Made by a program: the position numbers and the translations under genes. A DNA stretch of 64,000 nucleotides, from the NCBI GenBank assembly GCA_041905405.1, contig JAYRLC010000006.1, forward strand, positions 1-64,000, written 5' to 3'. Source of the stretch: RAM1 sp041905405 (GTDB lineage: Bacteria > Pseudomonadota > Gammaproteobacteria > Burkholderiales > Burkholderiaceae_C). This document shows positions 50,935 through 59,258 of this stretch, piece after piece (position 1 is the stretch's first letter; the number at the start of each line of letters is the position of its first letter). Under the pieces are notes generated by a model. That model saw nothing but the letters and a program-made list of their open reading frames with translations, was not told where the DNA came from and did no database searches.

Positions 50935-53259
50935 ATGCAAGGCAACGTCACGAAGACCCCGGTCACACCCCATCGCACATTCGCGGCCCGAATGCAGGAC
51001 GGCAAGCCCGTTCCTGTCGTTGACGACAAGGGGCGGGTGGAGCAGGCGCAAAGCGGCCTGAGCAAAGTGGCTTCCCTGCTGTACAACACCTCGGAATACT
51101 TCATCCCGTCAACCGCGTCCCTGGGTGTGCGGCCGGCATTCATGTCGGTATACGTCGTGTCGTGCATGAATCTTCTGAGCGAAATTCTCCTGACCGCCGG
51201 CGTGGCCGAAAAAGACCTGCCCAAGCCGACCCAGCCGTTGTACCTCGCGCTGGAATCGTTCTTCCTCATGCAGGCCGCGGCGTTTTCGATGTCGTCAATC
51301 GGTGCGCTCAACGGGGCCGGTGGAGCCATCATGAACATGATGCGCAACGCCATCAACTTCCTGCACAAGGAAGGCTATGTGTTCGCATCCCGGCTGTGCG
51401 GCACAGATGCCGAGGTGCCGGGGGACTTCCTGCGTGTGGTGTCCAATGCCAACGTCCGGCGGATGTTCGACCATCTGCTCACGATCTCGTTCGTCCTGGT
51501 CGGCATCCTGAAACCGACGCTGGATCCCATCGTCTACGAGGGCGACAATCCCGCCAAATCCGGGGGGGTCGTCCCACCGACCAACGTCGAAGGCAGCCTT
51601 CGGGGCGTCATTCCGCTGAGTCCCCTGTCGGCCAGCAACCTGTCCAGCCCTATCGGCACATTCCTGCCATTCGTGGTTGCCTACACCTGGGCAGCCGTTC
51701 GCGACGGAGGCATCCAGTTCGGCCCGGCCGCCAAGGTGAAGCTGGAAGACGGGCAGTTCCTTGACTTTCTGCGGGCCTCCGTCATCAGTCGGCAGGAAGT
51801 CGGTGAAAACAGTTCGGTGAAGAAGATCAACGCAAGCGCCATGGAACGGCTCAGCGTCCCGTTGACCATCGCCCTGACCAACTTCGCCGCCAAGCTGCTC
51901 AAGCTCTGGGGCCATCCGGAGGCTGCCAGGCTCGTGCAGGCTGGCGGTGGTGGCGTGTCGATGGGGATCCTGCTCAATCGCTGGGGCGAGTACAGGCGCA
52001 TCTGCGAGTTTTCGGACGAAGATTTTGAAACGGAAATCAACGCGGTGCAATCCGCGCTCCAGGAGATGGACGCGCAAAGGAAGGCGGCGACGCTCGGGGG
52101 GGGCGTGGTGGATGATGAGGTATCTGAGGATCGGCCACTGCTCCCGGCATCGACCACGACGGCAGTCTCAGTCGGCACGGACACAAAGCATTCACCCCCT
52201 GCTGACTCCAGGAGCGCGGATCTGGAGGTGGGTATACACGGTGACAAACCGGGCGCGGGCGGCGTGCAGCAGAGGGGCGACAGACCCGTTCAGGTGTCAA
52301 AACTGTACCTGCAGTGGCTCCAGCACGAGCTGGACGACCGCAAGGCGAGAAGGGAAGGCGGCTTTCTTCAGCCCACGCTCGGCGACCAGGTCTTGGCCGT
52401 GGTCATGGAGGTTGGCTCCGGCATCAACAGCGGAATGTTCTTTCTGGCGGCCCGCAAACTGATGAACGGCGACAGCGACTTTGCAATCACGCGCAAAGAT
52501 GGCGGCGACATGGCCGACAACCTTGCTGTGGTCCTGATGTCCGCTTCATTCGGCGCCGTGCTGGGCATTGCCTCGCTCAAGTGGTCCAGGCCGCTGGTGG
52601 GCAATGCCGGCTATCCAGCGTCCGCGCCGCAGTCGATCATTGAGAAGAGTCAGGCGGATGGCAAGCAGCCGCTGAAAGTCAACCGATACCTTGTCGACAG
52701 TGTCGCGATGTTTGCCTCCATCAGCGGCTCCGCGCTGGTGGCCAGCGTATTTGCGCCCGTGGTGGCCGTGCCGATGATGGCGGGCTTGACGCTGGGCGTG
52801 GTGGCAGGGAAAAACAGGATGCTGGCAAAGACGCCCTACAGCCCTGTATGGCCTGAGATCAGGAAGACACTGGGTGCCCTGTACGACATGATGTCCATCA
52901 TGGGCCGCCAGGGCCCGCCCGTGAAGAGCATGACGGGCGAAGAGGTCAACGCGCATTTTCAGGAAACCATGCGGCAACCTGATCAGGAAAAGTCCGGCGG
53001 GATGCTGGACCGGAAAGCAGATGACCCCAGCCCGCGAGATATTGAGTTGACCTCAACTTTCGCATCGTCATCGTCATCGTCGTTTGCCGCGAGTACCACG
53101 ACCATTCACATGACAAGCAACAAAGGATCGACGCCATCCAGGGGAAAAGAAAATGAACTGAATGGCGACCTGCCAGACAGCATGACGGCGGGCGACGAGG
53201 CGTTGTTTGCCCATAGGAACGGGCGGAATTCGACGCCCCGGAAGCCAGGACAGGTGTAG
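50935..53259 (+). CDS. Unknown 774-residue protein, candidate type III effector
   Basis: I do not recognise this protein. It follows a CesT-like chaperone gene by 6 bases and faces the end of a type III secretion cluster (37 bases from sctC). The first 60 residues are polar and Ser/Thr/Pro-rich, as expected of a secretion signal and chaperone-binding region. Hydrophobic stretches lie at about 67-88, 102-125, 181-192, 242-255, 486-506, 528-546 and 589-625, so it may insert in membranes. A polar linker spans 377-450 and a Ser-rich tail 707-723. Translocator proteins are an alternative. Confidence 0.7.
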   Translation: MQGNVTKTPVTPHRTFAARMQDGKPVPVVDDKGRVEQAQSGLSKVASLLYNTSEYFIPSTASLGVRPAFMSVYVVSCMNLLSEILLTAGVAEKDLPKPTQPLYLALESFFLMQAAAFSMSSIGALNGAGGAIMNMMRNAINFLHKEGYVFASRLCGTDAEVPGDFLRVVSNANVRRMFDHLLTISFVLVGILKPTLDPIVYEGDNPAKSGGVVPPTNVEGSLRGVIPLSPLSASNLSSPIGTFLPFVVAYTWAAVRDGGIQFGPAAKVKLEDGQFLDFLRASVISRQEVGENSSVKKINASAMERLSVPLTIALTNFAAKLLKLWGHPEAARLVQAGGGGVSMGILLNRWGEYRRICEFSDEDFETEINAVQSALQEMDAQRKAATLGGGVVDDEVSEDRPLLPASTTTAVSVGTDTKHSPPADSRSADLEVGIHGDKPGAGGVQQRGDRPVQVSKLYLQWLQHELDDRKARREGGFLQPTLGDQVLAVVMEVGSGINSGMFFLAARKLMNGDSDFAITRKDGGDMADNLAVVLMSASFGAVLGIASLKWSRPLVGNAGYPASAPQSIIEKSQADGKQPLKVNRYLVDSVAMFASISGSALVASVFAPVVAVPMMAGLTLGVVAGKNRMLAKTPYSPVWPEIRKTLGALYDMMSIMGRQGPPVKSMTGEEVNAHFQETMRQPDQEKSGGMLDRKADDPSPRDIELTSTFASSSSSSFAASTTTIHMTSNKGSTPSRGKENELNGDLPDSMTAGDEALFAHRNGRNSTPRKPGQV

Positions 53260-53295
53260 AGCCTTGCAGGTCTGGCTGCCGATGCGTGCCAGCCT

Positions 53296-54894
53296 CTACT
53301 GTGCGCCCGGCGCCCGCGGCGTGGGCTTGGCGGCGACGGGGCCGGGCAGCGGCGGCTGGCCGGGCCAGCCCACGACGCGGGGGCGGATCAGGAACATGCG
53401 CTCGCGCTTTTGCGCCGTTTGTGTCCGGGTGGAGAACAGTGCGCCCACGCCGGGAATGTCGCCCAGCACGGGCACCTGGTCTTTGGAGTACAGGTTGTTG
53501 CTGGCCGCGTAGCCGGCGATCAGCAGCGCGTCGCCGCTGTTGATCGTGGCCTCGGTGCTTATGGAGGATTTGCCCACGGTGGGCAGCGAGTCGACCTGCC
53601 GTTCGCTGATGCGGCCATCCTCGATGTCGATCTTCAGCTGCACCAGCAGCTTGCCGCCGTCTTCCACCACATGGGGCGTCACGCGCAACGTGGTACCGGC
53701 AGTCACCGGCGTGACGTTGGCCACGCGTTCGCCCTGGGAGCGGATGTAGAACGTTTCGGACAGGTCCAGCAGCGCCATCATGTTGTCGGACGTGAGCACT
53801 GACGGCCGGCTCAGGATCTCGGCGTCGCCCTTGCTCTGCAGCGCGCGCAGTTGCGCCACCAGGAAGTTGCCGGCGGACGTGGCGTTGCTCGCGTAGTTCA
53901 GCGACGTCTGTGAGCCCAGCTCAAAGCCCAGCTTGCCGATGCGGCCCGACCAGCTCACGCCCAGTTCGCTGGCGCTGTCAGTGCTGATGTCCAGGATCAT
54001 CGCCTCGATCTCCACCAGCGGCGTCGCCACGTCCAGCTGGTCGATCAGTTGCTGGTACAGCGGCAACCGTTCGGGCACGTCCTGGATGATCACCGCGTTC
54101 AGCCGCGGCTCGGACTGGATGGTGGGGCGCCCGCCGTTCGTGGCGGCCACGGCCTGCGCCGGGCTGGTCGCGCCGGCGGGCGACTCACCCAGTGGCGTCA
54201 GCGGGCGCGGGCCCGTGACCTGCAGGCCGGGCGCCGGGCCGCTGCCCCCGGCGCCGCCGCCCACCATGCCGCGCAGAATAGAGGCGAGGCCGGGGATGTT
54301 GAGCTCCTGTCCGCGGTAGGGCACCGTACGGTCCTGCGCGGACGCGTGGCGCAGGCGGAACACCTTGATCTGCTGGGCGCGCGCCGGCAGGTTGCGGATG
54401 GTGGTTTCGACCAACTGGATGTAGCTCGGCGGCCCGGACACGATGGCCATGCCGTGGTCGGCCAGCTCACCCCAGCCAAAGCGCGGCTCCAGCACGCCCA
54501 GGTCGGCCAACGCCTTGCGCATGCTGGCCACATTGCCGCCGGGGGCGGAGATGCCCTTGGTCACGACGTCGCTCGCGCGGCTGACGAACAGCGTGCCCGC
54601 GTGGGTGTACCAGACAAAACCGTAGACGCTGGCCAGCTTGGCGACGAACTCGGTGGGCGATTTGGTGGCGAAGCGGCCGTTGACGGTGCCGACGACGGCC
54701 GGCTCGATGGCCAGCGACAGGCTGAAGCCGGTGGCAAAGTCCGCCAGCACGGTTTCCAGCTTGGCCGCGTTGGCGAAATAGCTGTATGGCGCCTCGGCCG
54801 GCCACGGCGGCTCGCCGGCAAACGCGGCATTTGTGCATGCCAGGGCGGCGCAGGCGGCCAGGGTGCGCAGGCGGTGCAGGATGCGGGTTTTCAT
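53296..54894 (-). CDS. sctC: Type III secretion outer-membrane secretin SctC
   Basis: A 532-residue secretin forming the outer-membrane ring. Signal peptide about 1-27; N0/N1 domains about 35-240 (including VVTKGISAPGG and IQVFRLRHASAQDR-like SpoIID/N-domain segments); C-terminal secretin domain about 300-520, with VEIEAMILDISTDSASELGVSW and the VPVLGDIPGVGALFS signature. ATG 54894 overlaps the upstream stop as ATGA. The order (after a small CesT-like gene, last in the cluster) is that of bscC in Bordetella. Confidence 0.93.
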   Translation of the reverse strand: MKTRILHRLRTLAACAALACTNAAFAGEPPWPAEAPYSYFANAAKLETVLADFATGFSLSLAIEPAVVGTVNGRFATKSPTEFVAKLASVYGFVWYTHAGTLFVSRASDVVTKGISAPGGNVASMRKALADLGVLEPRFGWGELADHGMAIVSGPPSYIQLVETTIRNLPARAQQIKVFRLRHASAQDRTVPYRGQELNIPGLASILRGMVGGGAGGSGPAPGLQVTGPRPLTPLGESPAGATSPAQAVAATNGGRPTIQSEPRLNAVIIQDVPERLPLYQQLIDQLDVATPLVEIEAMILDISTDSASELGVSWSGRIGKLGFELGSQTSLNYASNATSAGNFLVAQLRALQSKGDAEILSRPSVLTSDNMMALLDLSETFYIRSQGERVANVTPVTAGTTLRVTPHVVEDGGKLLVQLKIDIEDGRISERQVDSLPTVGKSSISTEATINSGDALLIAGYAASNNLYSKDQVPVLGDIPGVGALFSTRTQTAQKRERMFLIRPRVVGWPGQPPLPGPVAAKPTPRAPGAQ

Positions 54895-55337
54895 GCTGCG
54901 GCTCCCTGGCTGTTGCCCAACTCCGCACGGCACAGGCGGCTCCAGAACGACAGCGCGTTGACGAAGTCGCCCAGCGCGTCCTCCAGCGTGCCCACGTCGC
55001 TGGCCTGCGGCATCATCTGCTGCAGCACCAGCGCCTGGCGGCGCGCGTCGATGCACAGCGTGCTGGCGTGTTCCTTCAGCAGCGCCGCGGCCGTGCGGCA
55101 CAGCCGCAGCAGGGCATCGTCGGTGCGCCGGTCAGGCACCTGCGGCACGCTGGCGAGCTCTGCCTGCAGCGCCACGCGCTGCTGCGGCGCCGGCAGCACA
55201 TGCACGCGCCAGCGCTGGTCCAGGGTGAGCACGAGCCGTCCTTCGGAGCGGATCGCATCGGGCGGGATGCGGTGTGTCTGCACAAAGGCGCGCACCACGG
55301 GGGGCAGCGCGGCCAGGGAATGGTCGGGGGCGGGCAT
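54891..55337 (-). CDS. Small type III secretion chaperone-like protein (BscW-like position)
   Basis: A 148-residue protein between sctU and sctC, the place of bscW in Bordetella. Its mixed alpha/beta pattern (RWRVHVLPAPQQRVALQAELA; a C-terminal helix) resembles class I chaperones, but similarity is weak and the name rests mostly on position. It overlaps sctC by ATGA. Confidence 0.6.
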   Translation of the reverse strand: MPAPDHSLAALPPVVRAFVQTHRIPPDAIRSEGRLVLTLDQRWRVHVLPAPQQRVALQAELASVPQVPDRRTDDALLRLCRTAAALLKEHASTLCIDARRQALVLQQMMPQASDVGTLEDALGDFVNALSFWSRLCRAELGNSQGAAA

Positions 55338-55340
55338 GGT

Positions 55341-56393
55341 TCAGTGCTCCTGGTTGTCGTTGTTCATTTCCTGCACGAGCCGCAGCACTTCGGCCACGGG
55401 CTCGATGAGGTCTTCGGGGATGTACTGGTCGCGCCTGGCCGTGGCGACGAGCGCGCGCGCCAGCGGAATGTTCTGCAGCACGGGAACGCCCGCCTTGCGG
55501 GCCACGGCCACGATGCGGTGCGCCTTGGCGTCCGCGCCCATGGCCAGCACGATGGGCAGCGGCGTCACGTCCTTCGTGTAGAGCAGCGCCACGGCGTAGT
55601 GGGTGGGGTTGGTCACCACCGCCGACGCGCTGGCCGCGGAATTGACCTCGTTGCTCTCCATGAGCTCGTGGTGCAGCTCCTTGCGCTTGTGCTTGATGTG
55701 GGGGTCGCCTTCGGCTTCCTTGTATTCCTTGATGACCTCGTCCTTGGACATCATGAGCTGCTTGGTGTATTGGCGCCGCTGCCACAGGAAGTCCACGGCG
55801 GCCAGCACCACGTAGCCCAGCGACACGAAAAGGATCAGGTTCTTCAGCAGCACGCCGGTGGCCACCGCCACTGCCGTCAGACCGCCGCCGGGCAGCGTGA
55901 TCAGCGCGGGCAGCGCGCTGCGCAGCACCAGATACACCACCACCGACAGCAGCGCGATCTTGATGTTTGACTTGAGGAACTCGAACAGCGTCTTGGCGCT
56001 GAACAGGTTCTTCACGTTGGCCGCCACGTTCAGTTTCTTGCCCGAGGGCATCATGGCCTTGAACGAGAAGTTCATGCCGGTCTGCGCCATCTCGGTGAAC
56101 AGGCCCAGGCCGATCACGATGCCCAGGAACGGCGCCAGCAGCCCAACCGCCTCGCGCAGCAGCTGGGTTGCCAGCGCGTTCACGGCCTGGGTGAACTCCA
56201 TGCCCAGCACGCCCGCGGGCATGAGGATCATGGACGCGAAGCCGCGCACCAGCGTCTCGGCGTTGCCCAGCATGTAGCCGAATAGCGCCACGATCAGCAC
56301 AGTCTGGGTCGTGTCCTTGCTGTGCGCGACCTGGCCGTCCTCGCGCGCCTTGCGGATCTTATGTGGTGTGGGCTGTTCGGTTTTTTCGCTCAT
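55341..56393 (-). CDS. sctU: Type III secretion export gate switch SctU
   Basis: A 350-residue inner-membrane export protein with four helices in the first 210 residues and a cytoplasmic domain. The autocleavage motif NPTH is at 262-265 (TNPTHYAVALLY), where self-cleavage sets substrate switching. It begins SEKTEQPTPHKIRKAREDG, the FlhB/SctU signature. The gene ends 3 bases before the chaperone-like gene. Confidence 0.96.
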   Translation of the reverse strand: MSEKTEQPTPHKIRKAREDGQVAHSKDTTQTVLIVALFGYMLGNAETLVRGFASMILMPAGVLGMEFTQAVNALATQLLREAVGLLAPFLGIVIGLGLFTEMAQTGMNFSFKAMMPSGKKLNVAANVKNLFSAKTLFEFLKSNIKIALLSVVVYLVLRSALPALITLPGGGLTAVAVATGVLLKNLILFVSLGYVVLAAVDFLWQRRQYTKQLMMSKDEVIKEYKEAEGDPHIKHKRKELHHELMESNEVNSAASASAVVTNPTHYAVALLYTKDVTPLPIVLAMGADAKAHRIVAVARKAGVPVLQNIPLARALVATARRDQYIPEDLIEPVAEVLRLVQEMNNDNQEH

Positions 56394-56400
56394 GGCGGGC

Positions 56401-57213
56401 TCACCGCGGCGCCGCGGGCGCAGCGGACCACTGCTGGTTCAGGAACGGCACGCTCGCCGCGAGGTCATCAATGGCGCCGCGCCCCAGGTCCAGCAGCGTG
56501 GCCATGTAGACCACCAGCACCATCAGCGCCAGCGCGCTTTTGATCGGCATGGCCAGAAAGAACACCTGCAGCTGCGGCACGAAGCGGCTGACCAGCGCCA
56601 GGCCCAGTTCGGCCAGGAACATGGCGACGATCACCGGCGAGCCATAGAGCATGCACAGTGTCATCAGCCGGTCCAGCTGGGCCAACAGCAGCGGGACGGT
56701 GTCGGCGTTCAGCGCGGGCGTCCACTCGAACACCGGCCACAGGCGGAAGCTGTCGTACAGCAGCCCCAGGATCAGCAGGAAACCGCCGCTGACCAGGAAG
56801 AACACGATGAACGCCTGGTTGAACAGAATGCCCAGTGGCGAGCTGTCGTTGCCGGTCAGCGGGTTCAGCGTGGACGCGATGCTTGCGCCGCGCTGGTTGT
56901 CCACCAAAAAGCCCACGGCCTCGAACGCCCAGAACGGAATGGCCAGCAGAAAGCCCAGCACGAAGCCCACGAAGGCTTCCTTGCACAGCATCACCAGCAG
57001 GTGCGCGCCCGACTGGCCGGCCTGCACATAGGGCACCAGCGTTGGCGCCACCAGTACCGTGACGCCGGCGGCCACGCCCAGGCGCAGCATGCCCGGCACC
57101 ATCTGCGGGTGAAAGATCGGCAGCGCCGCGAGCATGGCGATCGTGCGCGGCTGGGCATAGGCCAGCGCGAGCATGAAGTCGGTGACGTTCTGGTGCAGGC
57201 CGCCCGAACCCAT
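56401..57213 (-). CDS. sctT: Type III secretion export apparatus protein SctT
   Basis: A 270-residue inner-membrane protein (FliR/SctT family) with about six helices, including the conserved KEAFVGFVLGFLLAIPFWAFEAVGFLVDNQRG segment. It begins 10 bases after sctS. Confidence 0.95.
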   Translation of the reverse strand: MGSGGLHQNVTDFMLALAYAQPRTIAMLAALPIFHPQMVPGMLRLGVAAGVTVLVAPTLVPYVQAGQSGAHLLVMLCKEAFVGFVLGFLLAIPFWAFEAVGFLVDNQRGASIASTLNPLTGNDSSPLGILFNQAFIVFFLVSGGFLLILGLLYDSFRLWPVFEWTPALNADTVPLLLAQLDRLMTLCMLYGSPVIVAMFLAELGLALVSRFVPQLQVFFLAMPIKSALALMVLVVYMATLLDLGRGAIDDLAASVPFLNQQWSAAPAAPR

Positions 57214-57223
57214 GATGTTGTCC

Positions 57224-57493
57224 TCAGCGACCCACCATGGGGATCGCGTCCAGCACGTGCAGCGTGTAGTTGTACATCTCGCCGCCCACCCAGGTAGCCG
57301 TGAGCGCGAGCACGGCCATCACGGCGATCAGCTTGACGGCGAACGACAGCGTCTGCTCCTGGATCTGCGTGAGCGCCTGGAACAGCGAGAACAGCGTGCC
57401 AACAACGGACGCGACGATGATGGTGGGCAGCGACAGCCACAGGGTCAGGTACATGGCCTTGACCAGGATGGAGATCAGGTTGGCTTGGTCCAT
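57224..57493 (-). CDS. sctS: Type III secretion export apparatus protein SctS
   Basis: An 89-residue two-helix protein of the FliQ/SctS family, with LWLSLPTIIVASVVGTLFSLFQALTQIQEQTL. The start ATG at 57493 gives the normal length; longer frames in this region are spurious. Confidence 0.95.
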   Translation of the reverse strand: MDQANLISILVKAMYLTLWLSLPTIIVASVVGTLFSLFQALTQIQEQTLSFAVKLIAVMAVLALTATWVGGEMYNYTLHVLDAIPMVGR

Positions 57494-57501
57494 GACGGCT
57501 C

Positions 57502-58152
57502 CTAGACGTAGGTGAGCACCAGGCTGTGGATCAGCCGCGACCAGCCGTCCACCGCGACGAACAGGAACAGCTTGAGCGGCAGCGAGATCGTCACGGGCGA
57601 CACCATCATCATCCCCATGGCCAGCAGGATGTTGGAGATCACCAGGTCGATGACGATGAACGGCAGGAACAGCAAAAAGCCGATCTGGAACGCGGCCGTG
57701 ATCTCGCTGACCAGAAACGCCGGCATGAGCACGGCGAAGTCCGTGGGCTGGACGTCCGCCGACAGCTCGGGGCCCCAGAGCTTTTTGGTGTGGTCCATGA
57801 AGAATCCGCGCTGCTCGGCCTTGCTGTGACGCAGCATGAACTCGCGCAGCGGCTCGGCGCCCGCGCGCGCGACCTGCACCAGGGACTCCACGCTGCGCAT
57901 CGCGCCGGGCTGCTTGACGACCTCCTGCTGGATCCGTGCGCCGATGGGCGCCATGATGTAGGCGGTCAGGATCAGCGACAGCCCGTACAGGGCGATGTTG
58001 GGCGGGATCTGTTGCACGCCCAGGGCGTTGCGCAGCAGGGACATCACCACCGTGATCTTCAGAAAGCAGGTGCTGCACACCACCAGCGTGGGCACCAGGG
58101 CCAGCAGCGCCAGCACGACCGCCAGGGCGACCGGATCCAGCGTCGTGTTCAT
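57502..58152 (-). CDS. sctR: Type III secretion export apparatus protein SctR
   Basis: A 216-residue protein of the FliP/SctR family: STCFLKITVVMSLLRNALGVQQIPPN, the PAFLVSEITAAFQIGFLLFLPFIVIDLVISNILLAMGMMMVSP block and C-terminal KLFLFVAVDGW. ATG 58152 overlaps the sctQ stop as ATGA. Confidence 0.96.
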   Translation of the reverse strand: MNTTLDPVALAVVLALLALVPTLVVCSTCFLKITVVMSLLRNALGVQQIPPNIALYGLSLILTAYIMAPIGARIQQEVVKQPGAMRSVESLVQVARAGAEPLREFMLRHSKAEQRGFFMDHTKKLWGPELSADVQPTDFAVLMPAFLVSEITAAFQIGFLLFLPFIVIDLVISNILLAMGMMMVSPVTISLPLKLFLFVAVDGWSRLIHSLVLTYV

Positions 58153-59258
58153 TCGGGCGACCCCTGTGCCTGATTCTGCGCCGGGCCCAGCGACGTGATG
58201 CCCACCGCGATGCGCCCACCGATCTCCATGAGCTCGCCGGTGCCGATCAGGGCGCCGTTGGCGCGGATGTTCACCGCCTGTGACAGCGGCCGTCCCAGGT
58301 CCAGCACCTGCCCCACCTGCAGTTCGCTGACCTGGGCCAGCGGCATGGTGCGCTGCCCCAGGTCGAACTGCAGCCGTACGGGCAGCGCGTCCAGCGCCAC
58401 GGCGGCATCGCCGCGCAGGCTGTCCAGGTCGGCATCGTCCAGGTCGTCTCTCATCTGTACCTCCGTCATGTGCAGTGCTTGGGTCACCACCAGTTGGGCG
58501 CCGTCGGGCCGCGCGCGCAGGCCCCAGCCGCCCGAGCCCAGCCAGATCTGGCCGTCGTCGTCGGTGAAGCTGTGCGACAGCACGACGGCATCGCCGGGGG
58601 TGAGGCTTTGCAGTTCGGCCCGCGTCAGCGTCGCGGTGCCAATGTCGGCGCGCAGCAGCACGGGCATGCCGTGCCGCGCGACCGGGCCGCGGGTGGGGCT
58701 GTGGTGGGCGGCCAGGCCGGCCATCAGCATCAGGCCCAGCGCGTCGGTGGTCAGCGTGCCCCACAGGCGCGCACCGCCGCAGGCCAGTGCCAGGGCAAAC
58801 TGGTGCCGCGGCCCGGTGGGCGTGGCGGCAAAGGAGGAAGGCGCGTCGTCCTGCGCGACCCTGTCAATGCGTACGTCGCCCTGACCCGCCGCCTCCAGCG
58901 CGTCCAGCGTGTCCTGCAGCGCCGCCTCAAAAGCGGCCGCCTGCAGGGGCGCGGGCAGTTGCTCGGGCAGGTCTACAGGCTCCATGCGGGCCTTCAGCCA
59001 CTGCTGCGCCACGGACGCAGCCAGGCGCAGCTCGAACGGGGCGCCAGCCCAGGCGCCCGTCACGGTCCAGTCATCGGCGCCGAAAGCGACGGCCGCGTCG
59101 CGCGCCAGCGGTTCTACAGTCAGCGACCAGACCGTATCCCCCAGCGCCACTTCGCGCTGGCGCACGTGCTGGGCGATCAGCGTGCGGCCTTCGGCCTCGT
59201 TGCGCGTCAGGCGGTGCGGCGCCAGCGGCAGGGCCACAGGCGGGGGGCGTTTGCTCAT
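58149..59258 (-). CDS. sctQ: Type III secretion C-ring protein SctQ
   Basis: A 369-residue cytoplasmic sorting-platform protein. The C-terminal SpoA domain is clear (about 290-360: LPVRLQFDLGQRTMPLAQVSELQVGQVLDLGRPL then NGALIGTGELMEIGGRIAV). The N-terminal half is variable as usual. A start ATG at 59258 overlaps sctP by ATGA. Confidence 0.93.
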   Translation of the reverse strand: MSKRPPPVALPLAPHRLTRNEAEGRTLIAQHVRQREVALGDTVWSLTVEPLARDAAVAFGADDWTVTGAWAGAPFELRLAASVAQQWLKARMEPVDLPEQLPAPLQAAAFEAALQDTLDALEAAGQGDVRIDRVAQDDAPSSFAATPTGPRHQFALALACGGARLWGTLTTDALGLMLMAGLAAHHSPTRGPVARHGMPVLLRADIGTATLTRAELQSLTPGDAVVLSHSFTDDDGQIWLGSGGWGLRARPDGAQLVVTQALHMTEVQMRDDLDDADLDSLRGDAAVALDALPVRLQFDLGQRTMPLAQVSELQVGQVLDLGRPLSQAVNIRANGALIGTGELMEIGGRIAVGITSLGPAQNQAQGSPE

